From positions 992,001-1,056,000 of the forward strand of contig NZ_CP041040.1 in assembly GCF_006385575.1 (NCBI RefSeq): a DNA stretch of 64,000 nucleotides, in the 5' to 3' direction. How positions within the stretch are numbered: the stretch's first letter is position 1; every line of letters starts with the position of its first letter. Source of the DNA: Microbacterium foliorum. GTDB lineage: Bacteria > Actinomycetota > Actinomycetes > Actinomycetales > Microbacteriaceae. Below the pieces are notes generated by a model. It ran no database searches. It was not told the origin of the DNA and saw nothing but the letters and a program-made list of their open reading frames with translations. The position numbers and the translations under genes were made by a program. Positions 32,203 through 39,960 of this stretch are shown one piece after another.

Positions 32203-33701
32203 CGGGCAGTCCCGGCGACCGGACTCTGGGTGCCTGAGCCCGTCGAAGGGCCCGTCGCGGCCTCGTACTTCGCGCGCCATTCCGCATTGAGTGGGAACAG
32301 TCCGTCGACGGGGTGCCCGGCCGCGACCTGCTCGGCGATCCAGGCGTCCTCGATCTCCTGCGCGAGAGTGTCGTCCGCGACCTGCTCGGCCAGGGCCGGT
32401 GGGATCACGACGACACCGTCGCCGTCGCCCACGATGATGTCTCCCGGCTGCACGGTGGCACCGCCGCACGAGATGGTGATGTCGGCATCCCACGGCACGT
32501 GCTTGCGCCCGAGCACCGAGGGGTGGGCGCCCTGAGAGAAGACGGGGAGCCCGATCTCCGCTACGGCGTCGAAGTCGCGCACGCCGCCGTCGGTGACGAC
32601 GCCGGCCGCGCCACGGGCACGAGCACGCAGAGCGAGGATGTCGCCGAGGGTGCCGGTGGTCGCGTCGCCACGGGCCTCGATCACGATGATCTCGCCCTCG
32701 TCGACCGAGTCGAAGGCGCGCTTCTGCGCGTTGTAGCCTCCGCCATGGGTCTTGAAGAGGTCCTCACGGAACGGGACGAATCTCAGCGTCTTGGCGGTGC
32801 CGACGATCTTGCTGCCGGGGATGTTGGCGGAGACGCCGTCGATGAAGCACGAGTGGTGGCCGCGTCTGCGCAGCTGTGCCGAGAGACCCGCGGTCGGGGC
32901 CTCGAGCAGCTTGGCGCGGAGCTCGGGGGAGAGGGCGGGCGCTGCCTCGTCGGCGGGGAGTCCCGCTTCTTCGCGCGAACCCCAGGCCTCGGTGCGCTGC
33001 AGGTCGTCGACGGCGGGGAGCGAGCCGATCTCCTCATCGAAGGGAACATCGCCCTGCGTGACGGTGGTGACGAGCCGGCCGGAGGAGGGGGAGCCCTCGG
33101 CATCCGGTGCGTCGACCTCGACCTCGACCACGTCGCCGGGAACGATCACGGACGATCCGGCGGGCGTGCCGGTGAGGATGACGTCACCGGGTTCGAGGGT
33201 GAAGTGCTGAGAGAGATCCGCGACGAGCTGCGCCAGCGGGAAGATGAGGCCGGCCGTGGTGTCGTCCTGACGCAGCTCGCCGTTGACCCAGGCCCGCACG
33301 CGCAGGGCGGTGGGGTCGACGATGCGGGCGTCGATGAGCTCGGGGCCCAGGGGCGTGTAGCCGTCGCCGCCCTTGGAGCGGACGTTGGAGCCCTTGTCGT
33401 TGGCGCGCAGGTCGTAGAGCCCGAGGTCGTTCGAGGCGGTGACCCAGCCGACGTGGCTCCAGGCGTCGTCGAGCGAGACACGACGAGCGGCGGTGCCGAT
33501 CACGAGGGCGATCTCGCCTTCGAAGGCCAGCAGTTCGGTGCCGGCAGGGCGTTCGACCGTGCCGCCAGAGACGCCGACCGAACTGGCCGGCTTGAAGAAG
33601 TAGGAGGGAGCTGCGGGCCGACGGCCGCGCTGATCGGCACGGGAGGCGTAGCTCAGATGGATCGCGATGATCTTGCCGGGGCGGGTCATGGATGCCGTCA
33701 C
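32199..33701 (-). CDS. hpaG: Fusion: fumarylacetoacetate hydrolase-family decarboxylase/isomerase (HpaG type) + RraA-like domain
   Basis: A 500-residue protein with two catalytic modules. Residues about 1-245 are FAH-like (AFEGEIALVIG metal site, GWVTASNDLGLYD, GDVILTGTPAGSS), expected to decarboxylate or isomerise the carboxymethyl-hydroxymuconate. Residues about 270-475 are RraA/HMG-aldolase-like with GDATTGTLGDIL and GVVTDGGVRD, a family of oxaloacetate decarboxylases and 4-hydroxy-2-oxoacid aldolases. GTG 33701 is chosen: GAGGAGG lies 7 bases upstream. It is the first gene of the hpa operon. Its last residues (GPSTGSGTQSPV) are encoded by a REP-like repeat. Confidence 0.85.
   Translation of the reverse strand: MTASMTRPGKIIAIHLSYASRADQRGRRPAAPSYFFKPASSVGVSGGTVERPAGTELLAFEGEIALVIGTAARRVSLDDAWSHVGWVTASNDLGLYDLRANDKGSNVRSKGGDGYTPLGPELIDARIVDPTALRVRAWVNGELRQDDTTAGLIFPLAQLVADLSQHFTLEPGDVILTGTPAGSSVIVPGDVVEVEVDAPDAEGSPSSGRLVTTVTQGDVPFDEEIGSLPAVDDLQRTEAWGSREEAGLPADEAAPALSPELRAKLLEAPTAGLSAQLRRRGHHSCFIDGVSANIPGSKIVGTAKTLRFVPFREDLFKTHGGGYNAQKRAFDSVDEGEIIVIEARGDATTGTLGDILALRARARGAAGVVTDGGVRDFDAVAEIGLPVFSQGAHPSVLGRKHVPWDADITISCGGATVQPGDIIVGDGDGVVVIPPALAEQVADDTLAQEIEDAWIAEQVAAGHPVDGLFPLNAEWRAKYEAATGPSTGSGTQSPVAGTAR
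32228..32253. repeat. REP-like short palindromic repeat at the 3' end of the hpaG fusion gene
   Basis: GGTGCCTGAGCCCGTCGAAG followed by GGCCCG contains the small hairpin GCCC-GTCGAA-GGGC. It looks like the dispersed repeat family with core CTGAGCCYGTCGAAGGG that I recall as frequent in high-GC actinobacterial genomes. Here it has been captured as coding sequence, adding a low-complexity C-terminal tail. Confidence 0.5.
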
Positions 33702-33733
33702 GGGGGCGCCTCCTCGCGCTGTGGATCGACGCC

Positions 33734-33763
33734 TTGTGCGTCGTATTCGAAATCATATATCAT
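33734..33763 (+). promoter_or_regulatory. Candidate promoter region between hpaG and the MHS transporter
   Basis: TTGTGC (33734-33739) and TATCAT (33758-33763), 18 bases apart, could be the rightward promoter. The AT-rich block AATCATATATCATC (33751-33764) also offers TATGAT on the minus strand for the hpa operon. It contains ATCAT twice as a direct repeat, a possible site for the operon's GntR protein. All of this is inference from sequence shape in a 143-base divergent gap. Confidence 0.45.
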
Positions 33764-33844
33764 CGTGTCACCCCTCGGCAAGCAACTCGACACCCCTCGT
33801 ACGCGAGCCGTGACAATGCGGTCACAATCAAAGGAGACACCCCT

Positions 33845-35224
33845 ATGAGCGGGCAGTCACAGGCTGGGTTCACACCCACCGGAACCATCGCGACACCGGC
33901 CGATCGGCGCCGGGTCGTGTTCGCCACAGTCGTCGGCACCACGGTCGAGTGGTACGACTTCTTCATCTACGCCACGGCCGTCGGCCTGGTCTTCGGGCAG
34001 CTGTTCTTCGAGCCGCTCGGAGCGAACAGCGCCATCGTCGCGTTCGCCACCGTCGGCGTCAGCTTCCTCTTCCGGCCGCTCGGGGCGTTCCTCGCCGGCC
34101 ACTACGGCGACAAGCTCGGGCGCAAGACCGTGCTCATGTGGACGCTGATCCTGATGGGCGCGGCCACCGCGCTCATCGGCGTGCTGCCGACCTACGAGGC
34201 GATCGGAATCGCCGCACCGATCCTGCTGGTGCTGCTGCGCATCCTGCAGGGCATCTCAGCCGGCGGCGAGTGGGGCGGTGCGGTGCTGATGGCCGTCGAG
34301 CACGCTCCGAAGGCGAAGCGCGGGATCTTCGGTGCCTCGCCGCAGATCGGCGTGCCGCTCGGTCTGCTGCTCGCGTCGGGTGTGATGGCGCTGATGACGG
34401 TGATCGCTCCGGGCGATCAGTTCCTCGAGTGGGGCTGGCGCATCCCGTTCCTGCTCAGCGTCGTGCTGATCCTCGTGGGCTACTACGTGCGCCGCAAGGT
34501 CGAGGAGAGCCCGGTCTTCGTCGAGCTCGCCGAGCGCAAGGAGAAGGCGAGCATGCCGATCGTGCAGCTGTTCCGCAAGCACCTGCTGCTCGTGATCGTC
34601 GCTGCGTTCGTCTTCGCCGGCAACAACGCGGTCGGATACATGACGACCGGCGGGTACATCCAGGGATACGCCACCAACCCCGAGGGGCCGATCGGCCTCG
34701 AGCGCGGACCCGTGCTGTGGGCGGTCGCCGGCTCTGCCGTGACCTGGTTGATCACGACGCTCCTCGCAGGGTGGCTGTCGGACCGCATCGGTCGGCGCAC
34801 GACGTACATCATGGGTTGGGTGATGCAGCTCGTCGGCGTGTTCACGCTGTTCCCGCTGGTCAACTCGGGGGAGATCGGGCTGCTCTTCGCGGGCCTCGCG
34901 ATCCTCACGATCGGTCTCGGGTTCACCTACGGCCCGCAGGCGGCTCTCTACGCGGAGCTCTTCCCCGCGAGCATCCGCTTCTCGGGCGTCTCGATCTCGT
35001 ACGCGATCGGCGCGATCGCCGGAGGCGCGTTCGCCCCGACCATCGCGACCGCCATCGTGCAGGCGACCGGTTCGACGCAGGCCGTCACCTGGTACCTCGC
35101 CGGCATGACGCTGCTCGGCCTCGTGGCGACCCTGCTGCTGCGTGATCGCTCCGGGATCCCCCTGGGGCCGGATCACGAGGAGGAGCAGTCCGTGAGTCCG
35201 ATCCGTGGGCTGGCCAAGGTCTGA
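33845..35224 (+). CDS. MFS transporter, metabolite:H+ symporter (MHS) family
   Basis: A 459-residue permease with 12 probable membrane segments and the MHS signatures TTVEWYDFFIYATA, the loop GDKLGRKTVLMWTL and GGEWGGAVLMAVEHAP. MHS transporters import organic acids such as shikimate, 2-oxoglutarate, benzoates or hydroxyphenylacetates with protons. It is divergent from the hpa operon, so a hydroxyphenylacetate or dihydroxyphenylacetate substrate is likely but not shown. A ribosome site AAGGAG lies 9 bases before the ATG; in-frame sequence upstream is promoter. Confidence 0.9.
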   Translation: MSGQSQAGFTPTGTIATPADRRRVVFATVVGTTVEWYDFFIYATAVGLVFGQLFFEPLGANSAIVAFATVGVSFLFRPLGAFLAGHYGDKLGRKTVLMWTLILMGAATALIGVLPTYEAIGIAAPILLVLLRILQGISAGGEWGGAVLMAVEHAPKAKRGIFGASPQIGVPLGLLLASGVMALMTVIAPGDQFLEWGWRIPFLLSVVLILVGYYVRRKVEESPVFVELAERKEKASMPIVQLFRKHLLLVIVAAFVFAGNNAVGYMTTGGYIQGYATNPEGPIGLERGPVLWAVAGSAVTWLITTLLAGWLSDRIGRRTTYIMGWVMQLVGVFTLFPLVNSGEIGLLFAGLAILTIGLGFTYGPQAALYAELFPASIRFSGVSISYAIGAIAGGAFAPTIATAIVQATGSTQAVTWYLAGMTLLGLVATLLLRDRSGIPLGPDHEEEQSVSPIRGLAKV

Positions 35225-35239
35225 TCTCGATCAGCCGTC

Positions 35240-35331
35240 CACAATTCAGCATCGACGATGGTGCAGGCGATGCGTCGCTCCGGTTCTTCCGGGGCGACGC
35301 ATCTGCCGTCTCCCGTTCATGCTGAATTGTG
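35240..35331. terminator. Nested hairpin (bidirectional terminator or MITE-like palindrome)
   Basis: Outer arms CACAATTCAGCAT (35240-35252) and ATGCTGAATTGTG (35319-35331) pair perfectly over 13 bp. An inner stem GATGCGTCGC (35269-35278) pairs with GCGACGCATC (35294-35303), and its loop contains CCGG-TTCTT-CCGG. It fills the gap between the convergent transporter and IclR genes. The perfect long-range outer arms are more than a terminator needs, so a small mobile palindromic element is possible. Confidence 0.65.
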
Positions 35332-35338
35332 AACGACG

Positions 35339-36040
35339 TCAGCCGTCGAGGGCTTCTCGGATCGCCGACGCGGAGCGCCACAGCCGGGCTGCGATCTCGG
35401 CGTCGTCGAGGTCGGTGGCAACGTGCACGACCGCGATCGCCGCTGGGCGCTGACCACGCAGAGCGAGCGGCACTGCGACCGATTGCACGGTGGGGATGAC
35501 CTCGTCGTGGCTCGTGGCATATCCGCGTACGCGGGCCTCGTCGACCTCTGCGTGCAGTGCTGCCCGCGGGTCATCCGGCCACTGGGAGAACGGAAGCTGC
35601 GTGAGGATCGCCTTGCCCGGGGCCCCGACCGTGACGGAGTGCCTGGCGCCCGGCCGCTGAGCGACGCTCGCGATCGCATGACGGGGCTCGATGCTCGCGA
35701 GCGTGATGCAGTCGTCTCCGTCGAGCACGCCGAGGAAGCAGGTCATGCCGAGTTCGTTCGCGATCGCGGTCAGTTCCGGGATCGCCTCGGCCTGAAGGTC
35801 GTGGGCGACGCCGGCCGCCAACGCCGCCATGCGCGGGCCCAGCGTCACGGCGCCCGCCGAGTCTCTCCCGATGAGCCGGTGGTCTTCCAGCGTACGCAGC
35901 AGTCGGTAGGCCACCGAGCGATGCACCTCGAGTCTCGAGGCGATCTCGTCGATCGTCAGCGGGATGCGCGCATCGGCGAGCACCTCGAGGATCCGGATGC
36001 CGCGGCTCAGAGTCTGCGAGGCCGGAGTGCCTTCGGGCAT
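35339..36040 (-). CDS. IclR family transcriptional regulator
   Basis: A 233-residue regulator: winged helix at about residues 8-70 (LTIDEIASRLEVHRSVAYRLLRTLEDHRLI) and an IclR effector domain (about 75-230) with GMTCFLGVLDGD, VGAPGKAIL and the C-terminal small-molecule site. IclR proteins often control aromatic-acid genes. It is divergent from the FAD monooxygenase gene with tandem palindromic sites between, so it probably controls that gene and itself. A ribosome site AAGGGAG precedes the ATG. Confidence 0.9.
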   Translation of the reverse strand: MPEGTPASQTLSRGIRILEVLADARIPLTIDEIASRLEVHRSVAYRLLRTLEDHRLIGRDSAGAVTLGPRMAALAAGVAHDLQAEAIPELTAIANELGMTCFLGVLDGDDCITLASIEPRHAIASVAQRPGARHSVTVGAPGKAILTQLPFSQWPDDPRAALHAEVDEARVRGYATSHDEVIPTVQSVAVPLALRGQRPAAIAVVHVATDLDDAEIAARLWRSASAIREALDG

Positions 36041-36061
36041 GCGTGCGCTCCCTTGCGTTCC

Positions 36062-36120
36062 GGGACGGCCGTCCCTAAGCTGTGTTCAATAGTAGAACGT
36101 TGTGTTCGAATATAGAACAC
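36062..36120. promoter_or_regulatory. Tandem IclR-type operators between iclR and the FAD monooxygenase gene
   Basis: Two palindromes share GTTC-N7-GAAC: site 1 at 36084-36098 (GTTCAATAGTAGAAC) and site 2 at 36102-36120 (GTGTTC-GAATATA-GAACAC, arms of 6). Their centres are 20 bp apart, two helical turns, so two dimers would bind on one face. A further half-site GTTCG follows at 36126. A separate 14-bp palindrome GGGACGGCCGTCCC lies at 36062-36075, nearer the iclR start. Confidence 0.75.
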
Positions 36121-36172
36121 GATTTGTTCGAAGGCAACACCCGACAGTGACGTCCGGAAGGAATCGACGACG

Positions 36173-38044
36173 ATGCAGTTCCACCACCACGGCTATGTCT
36201 CTGGAGACCCGCGTGTGAAGGATGCCGAGGGCATCGGCACCGAGCGGCCCGTAGACCTTCCCGACGAGATCGATGTGCTGATCGTCGGCTCCGGTCCCGC
36301 CGGCATGCTGCTCGCCGCCCAGATGTCGCAGTACCCCGATGTCTCCACGCGCATCATCGAGAAACGTGAGGGGCGTCTGGTGCTCGGTCAGGCCGACGGC
36401 ATCCAACCGCGCAGCGTCGAGACGTTCCAGGCCTTCGGGTTCGCCGAGCGCATCATCGCCGAGGCCTACAACATCGGCTGGATGAACTTCTGGGGACCGA
36501 ACCCCGAGCGTTCGAACGAGATCGTGCGCACCTCGCGGACCGCCGACTACGCCTACGACATCTGCGAGTTCCCGCACCTGATCGTCAACCAGGCACGAGT
36601 GCTCGACTACTTCGCCGAGGCGGCGGCGAACGGTCCCGGTCGCATCGTCCCCGACTACGGCATCGAGTTCGCAGGACTCACCGTGCACGAGGAGGGCGAG
36701 TATCCGGTAGAGGCCTCGCTGCGCCACGTCGCGGGGGAGCGGGCCGGTGAGGAGCGCACGATCCGCGCGAAGTACGTGGCCGGATGCGATGGTGCGCGCA
36801 GCGGCGTGCGCCAGTCGATCGGACGTACGCACGTCGGGGGCAGCGCAGCTCACGCCTGGGGCGTCATGGACGTGCTCGTCAACACCGACTTCCCCGATTG
36901 GCGCACCAAGTGCGCGATCAACTCGGAGGCGGGCAACATCCTGCACATCCCTCGCGAGGGCGGCTACCTCAGCCGGATGTACATCGACCTCGGCGAGGTC
37001 GCAGAGGACGACGATCATCGCGTGCGCCAGACGCCGATCGAAGACATCATCGCCAAGGCGAATGCGATCCTCAGCCCCTACACGCTCGACGTGAAAGAAG
37101 TGGCCTGGCACAGCGTCTACGAGGTCGGGCACCGGGTCACCGACGGGTTCGACGACGTGATCGACGGGTCCGGCCGCACGCCGCGAGTGTTCCTCACGGG
37201 TGATGCCTGCCACACGCACAGCGCCAAAGCGGGCCAGGGCATGAATGTGTCGATGCAGGACGGGTTCAACCTCGGATGGAAGCTCGGGTCGGTGCTGACC
37301 GGCCGGGCGCCCGAGGCGCTGCTCGCGACGTACGGCGCCGAGCGTCGGCCCGTCGCCCAGCAGCTCATCGACTTCGATCGAGAGTGGTCGACGCTCATGG
37401 CGCGCAAGCCCTCGGAGATCACCGACCCGACTGACCTCGCGACGTACTATCTCGCGACGGCCGAGTTCCCGTCCGGGTTCATGACCCAGTACACGTCATC
37501 GATGATCACCGGCTCCGACGCGCACCAGGCGCTCGCGGGCGGCTTCCCCTTGGGCAAGCGCTTCAAGTCCGCCGAGGTCGTGCGCGTCGGCGACGGCAAC
37601 GCGATCCACCTCGGCCACCATGCCAAGGCCGACGGTCGCTGGCGCGTCTACGCCTTCGCGGGCCGCGATGCGGCGACGCTCGACGCATGGGCGGCTGAGG
37701 CTGCGCCCGTCTTCGAGCGGTTCACACCCTCGGATGCCGACATCGACGCCGTCTTCGACGTCAAGGCGATCTACCAGCAGCCGCACGAAGAGGTCGAGGT
37801 GACCTCGGCGCCGGCTCTCTTCCAGCCGAAGACCGGTCCGCTCGGACTCACCGACTGGGAGAAGGTCTACGCGGCAGGCCCGTCGAAATGGACCGAGACC
37901 GACATCTTCGAGGCGCGCGAGCTGTCGCGGGACGGCGTCGTGATCGTGGTGCGCCCCGACCAGTACGTCGCGGCGATCCTCCCTCTGGATGCGACCGACG
38001 AGCTGGGTGCGTTCTTCGACGGGGCGTTGCTGCCGGCATCCTGA
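36173..38044 (+). CDS. FAD-dependent aromatic monooxygenase (phenol 2-monooxygenase / 3-hydroxybenzoate 4-monooxygenase type)
   Basis: A 623-residue class A flavoprotein hydroxylase. The FAD motif VLIVGSGPAGMLLAAQ is at about residue 35, the DG motif at GCDGARSGVRQ and the GD motif at VFLTGDACHTHSAKAGQG, followed by a C-terminal thioredoxin-like dimerisation domain (about 430-620) as in phenol hydroxylase and MobA. Likely product is a catechol or protocatechuate; the exact substrate is not readable. Controlled by the divergent IclR protein. A 6-bp stem (38052-38057 / 38065-38070) just after the stop may be a weak terminator. Confidence 0.82.
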   Translation: MQFHHHGYVSGDPRVKDAEGIGTERPVDLPDEIDVLIVGSGPAGMLLAAQMSQYPDVSTRIIEKREGRLVLGQADGIQPRSVETFQAFGFAERIIAEAYNIGWMNFWGPNPERSNEIVRTSRTADYAYDICEFPHLIVNQARVLDYFAEAAANGPGRIVPDYGIEFAGLTVHEEGEYPVEASLRHVAGERAGEERTIRAKYVAGCDGARSGVRQSIGRTHVGGSAAHAWGVMDVLVNTDFPDWRTKCAINSEAGNILHIPREGGYLSRMYIDLGEVAEDDDHRVRQTPIEDIIAKANAILSPYTLDVKEVAWHSVYEVGHRVTDGFDDVIDGSGRTPRVFLTGDACHTHSAKAGQGMNVSMQDGFNLGWKLGSVLTGRAPEALLATYGAERRPVAQQLIDFDREWSTLMARKPSEITDPTDLATYYLATAEFPSGFMTQYTSSMITGSDAHQALAGGFPLGKRFKSAEVVRVGDGNAIHLGHHAKADGRWRVYAFAGRDAATLDAWAAEAAPVFERFTPSDADIDAVFDVKAIYQQPHEEVEVTSAPALFQPKTGPLGLTDWEKVYAAGPSKWTETDIFEARELSRDGVVIVVRPDQYVAAILPLDATDELGAFFDGALLPAS

Positions 38045-38206
38045 CTCTGTCGGGCGCCCGTCGCGCGCCCGTCCCGAGGGTCGGTGGATGCGGCATGCCA
38101 GACCGCGGAGACGTCTTGCGCGCGCGAGGCAGCTCTGGTGGGTGTCGGAGGCCACGCGTACTCTGAGGGCCGATGGGCGAAGTCGCCCCGACAGGAGGAG
38201 CGTGTG

Positions 38207-38587
38207 ATGGATTGGAAGATCGAGCTGATCTTCGTCCCGGTCTCGGATGTCGACCGGTCGAAGGAGTTCTACGAGAAGATCGGCTTTCACGCCGATCACG
38301 ACCAGGTGCCGTATGACGGCCTTCGGTTCGTGCAGATGACGCCTCCCGGCTCAGCCTGCTCGATCGCCTTCGGCACAGGGCTCGAGATCGCACTCGAGCC
38401 CGGCCAGCAGAACACCATCCAGGTCGTCGTCCCGAATGCCGATGAGGCGCTCGCCCATCTTCAAGGGCTCGGGGTCGCGGCACAGGGTGTCGATGAGCAG
38501 GGGTGGGGTCGGTTCGTCACCTTCGACGACCCGGACGGCAACACATGGACGTTGCAGGAGCTGCCGGACTACAGCGCTCAGGGCTGA
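38207..38587 (+). CDS. VOC (glyoxalase/bleomycin resistance) family protein
   Basis: A 126-residue single-module VOC protein with two beta-alpha-beta repeats: IELIFVPVSDVDRSKEFYEK at the start and GRFVTFDDPDGNTWTLQE at the end. Such proteins include glyoxalases, antibiotic-binding proteins and uncharacterised enzymes, so no reaction is assigned. The ribosome site AGGAGG lies 8 bases before the ATG. The 162 bases upstream hold no other recognisable feature. Confidence 0.85.
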   Translation: MDWKIELIFVPVSDVDRSKEFYEKIGFHADHDQVPYDGLRFVQMTPPGSACSIAFGTGLEIALEPGQQNTIQVVVPNADEALAHLQGLGVAAQGVDEQGWGRFVTFDDPDGNTWTLQELPDYSAQG

Positions 38588-38609
38588 GTGCTCGGTGCGG
38601 CCGAGGCGC

Positions 38610-39044
38610 TCAGCGCTGGGTGAGTGCGAACAGCGCCTCGGGCGCACCCGAGGGGAACAGCACGCGTGCGCCGGAACGGATGTCGTCGATCGACACCCAC
38701 CGCACGGGACTGCCCTCGTCGAGGATGCGGAGTTCGGCGTCGAGAGGCACGGTATCGAGCGCTGCGGAAGACACCGCGAACACATGCGCGATCTCGTGGC
38801 AGGGCGCGCCCTCGTACGTGAAGATGCTCTCGAAGACGCCGAGCGGCTCGGCATCCTCGAGTGTGACGCCGAGCTCTTCCATGAACTCACGGCGCAGCGC
38901 GTCTGCGGCCGTCTCGCCGAACTCGATGCCTCCGCCGATCGCGCGCAGGAAGTCGATTCCGCGCGTGCGGTCGTGCCCTTCCAGGGCGAGCAGGTGCCCG
39001 TCCTTCACGGGCAGGCCGACAGCGATGTTGCGGATGGCAGGCAT
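38610..39044 (-). CDS. Nudix hydrolase
   Basis: A 144-residue Nudix protein with a complete box (GGIEFGE, then RREFMEELGV) in the first half. It resembles ADP-ribose/NADH-type pyrophosphohydrolases in length only, so the substrate is unknown. It is distinct in sequence from the other Nudix gene at 9864. It follows phzF by 34 bases in the same direction and converges with the VOC gene. Confidence 0.88.
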   Translation of the reverse strand: MPAIRNIAVGLPVKDGHLLALEGHDRTRGIDFLRAIGGGIEFGETAADALRREFMEELGVTLEDAEPLGVFESIFTYEGAPCHEIAHVFAVSSAALDTVPLDAELRILDEGSPVRWVSIDDIRSGARVLFPSGAPEALFALTQR

Positions 39045-39078
39045 CCCGGAAGGCTAACGCACCGTGTCGCTGCTCGTG

Positions 39079-39933
39079 TCAGTCGAGCAGCGTCGCACCG
39101 CCCGAGACCTCGATCCCGCCGGTCGGCGGGATCCTGACCGTGAGCAGGCTCGGTCGCCGGACGTGCGCGCCCTGGTGGATGCGCACGGTCGTCTCCGGGT
39201 GGACGAGCGCGCGCAGGTACGCCCCGGTGGATGCTGCGGCCGAGCCGGTCGCCGGGTCTTCGGTGATGCGGCCGACGGGGAAGAGGTTGCGAGCGTCGAA
39301 GTCGGCTGGACCGACGGAGTGCAGCACGGTGACGGTGCCGAGCCAGCCGTTCTCGCGCATGAGTGCGGCGACCTCGGCAGGGGAGAAGCGGAACTGGTCG
39401 AACAGCTCGCGGTCTTCGACGACCAGGATCGGATGCCAGTTGCCGGCGAACGCCTCTTTCGCCGGGAAGCGCTCATCGAGATCCGACCCGGCGAGGCCGA
39501 GCGATCCGAGCAGGCGCTCGAGCACGTCGGGATCGAGATCGCGCACCTGCGGTTCGACGCTGGTGAACGATACGGTCACCCCAGCGTTCTCCTTCACGAC
39601 CGACCGCAGCGCCACCGCACCCGCGTTCGTGTCGAACACGACCTCGCCGGGGCCGTCTCGCTCGGCGAGGGCGACGGCCGTCGCCACGGTCGCATGACCG
39701 CAGAACGGCACCTCCGCCGCCGGAGAGAAGTAGCGTGCCCGATATCGCGGCACACCGGCGTCGTCCGTGCGATCGACGAGGAAGGCGGTCTCTGAGAATC
39801 CGACGTCCGCAGCGATGCGCTGCATCCTCTCGTCGGTCAATCCGTCGGCGTCGAGCACGACACCTGCGGGGTTGCCGCCGTCTGGGCTCGCCGCGAAGGC
39901 GCTGTACCGCAGGACACCGGGATCATCCGTCAT
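39079..39933 (-). CDS. PhzF family isomerase/epimerase
   Basis: A 284-residue protein with the diaminopimelate-epimerase-like double fold of the PhzF family. Signatures: GGNPAGVVLDA, the catalytic-glutamate region GFSETAFLV, FCGHATVATA and the C-terminal EDPATGSAAASTGAYL. No other phenazine genes are nearby, so it is one of the many PhzF paralogues of unknown metabolic role. It lies 27 bases after the ThDP enzyme gene, so the two may be cotranscribed. Confidence 0.9.
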   Translation of the reverse strand: MTDDPGVLRYSAFAASPDGGNPAGVVLDADGLTDERMQRIAADVGFSETAFLVDRTDDAGVPRYRARYFSPAAEVPFCGHATVATAVALAERDGPGEVVFDTNAGAVALRSVVKENAGVTVSFTSVEPQVRDLDPDVLERLLGSLGLAGSDLDERFPAKEAFAGNWHPILVVEDRELFDQFRFSPAEVAALMRENGWLGTVTVLHSVGPADFDARNLFPVGRITEDPATGSAAASTGAYLRALVHPETTVRIHQGAHVRRPSLLTVRIPPTGGIEVSGGATLLD

Positions 39934-39960
39934 GACGAGAAGCCTAGCGATCGTGCATCA

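Noticed and set aside
36062..36075. GGGACGGCCGTCCC as the main IclR operator
   Set aside because: It is a perfect palindrome but GC-only symmetry is frequent here, and the two GTTC-N7-GAAC sites next to it are the better candidates.
39079..39933. Phenazine biosynthesis locus
   Set aside because: Only a PhzF paralogue is present, with no phzA-E or phzG genes nearby; such stand-alone PhzF proteins are common in non-producers.
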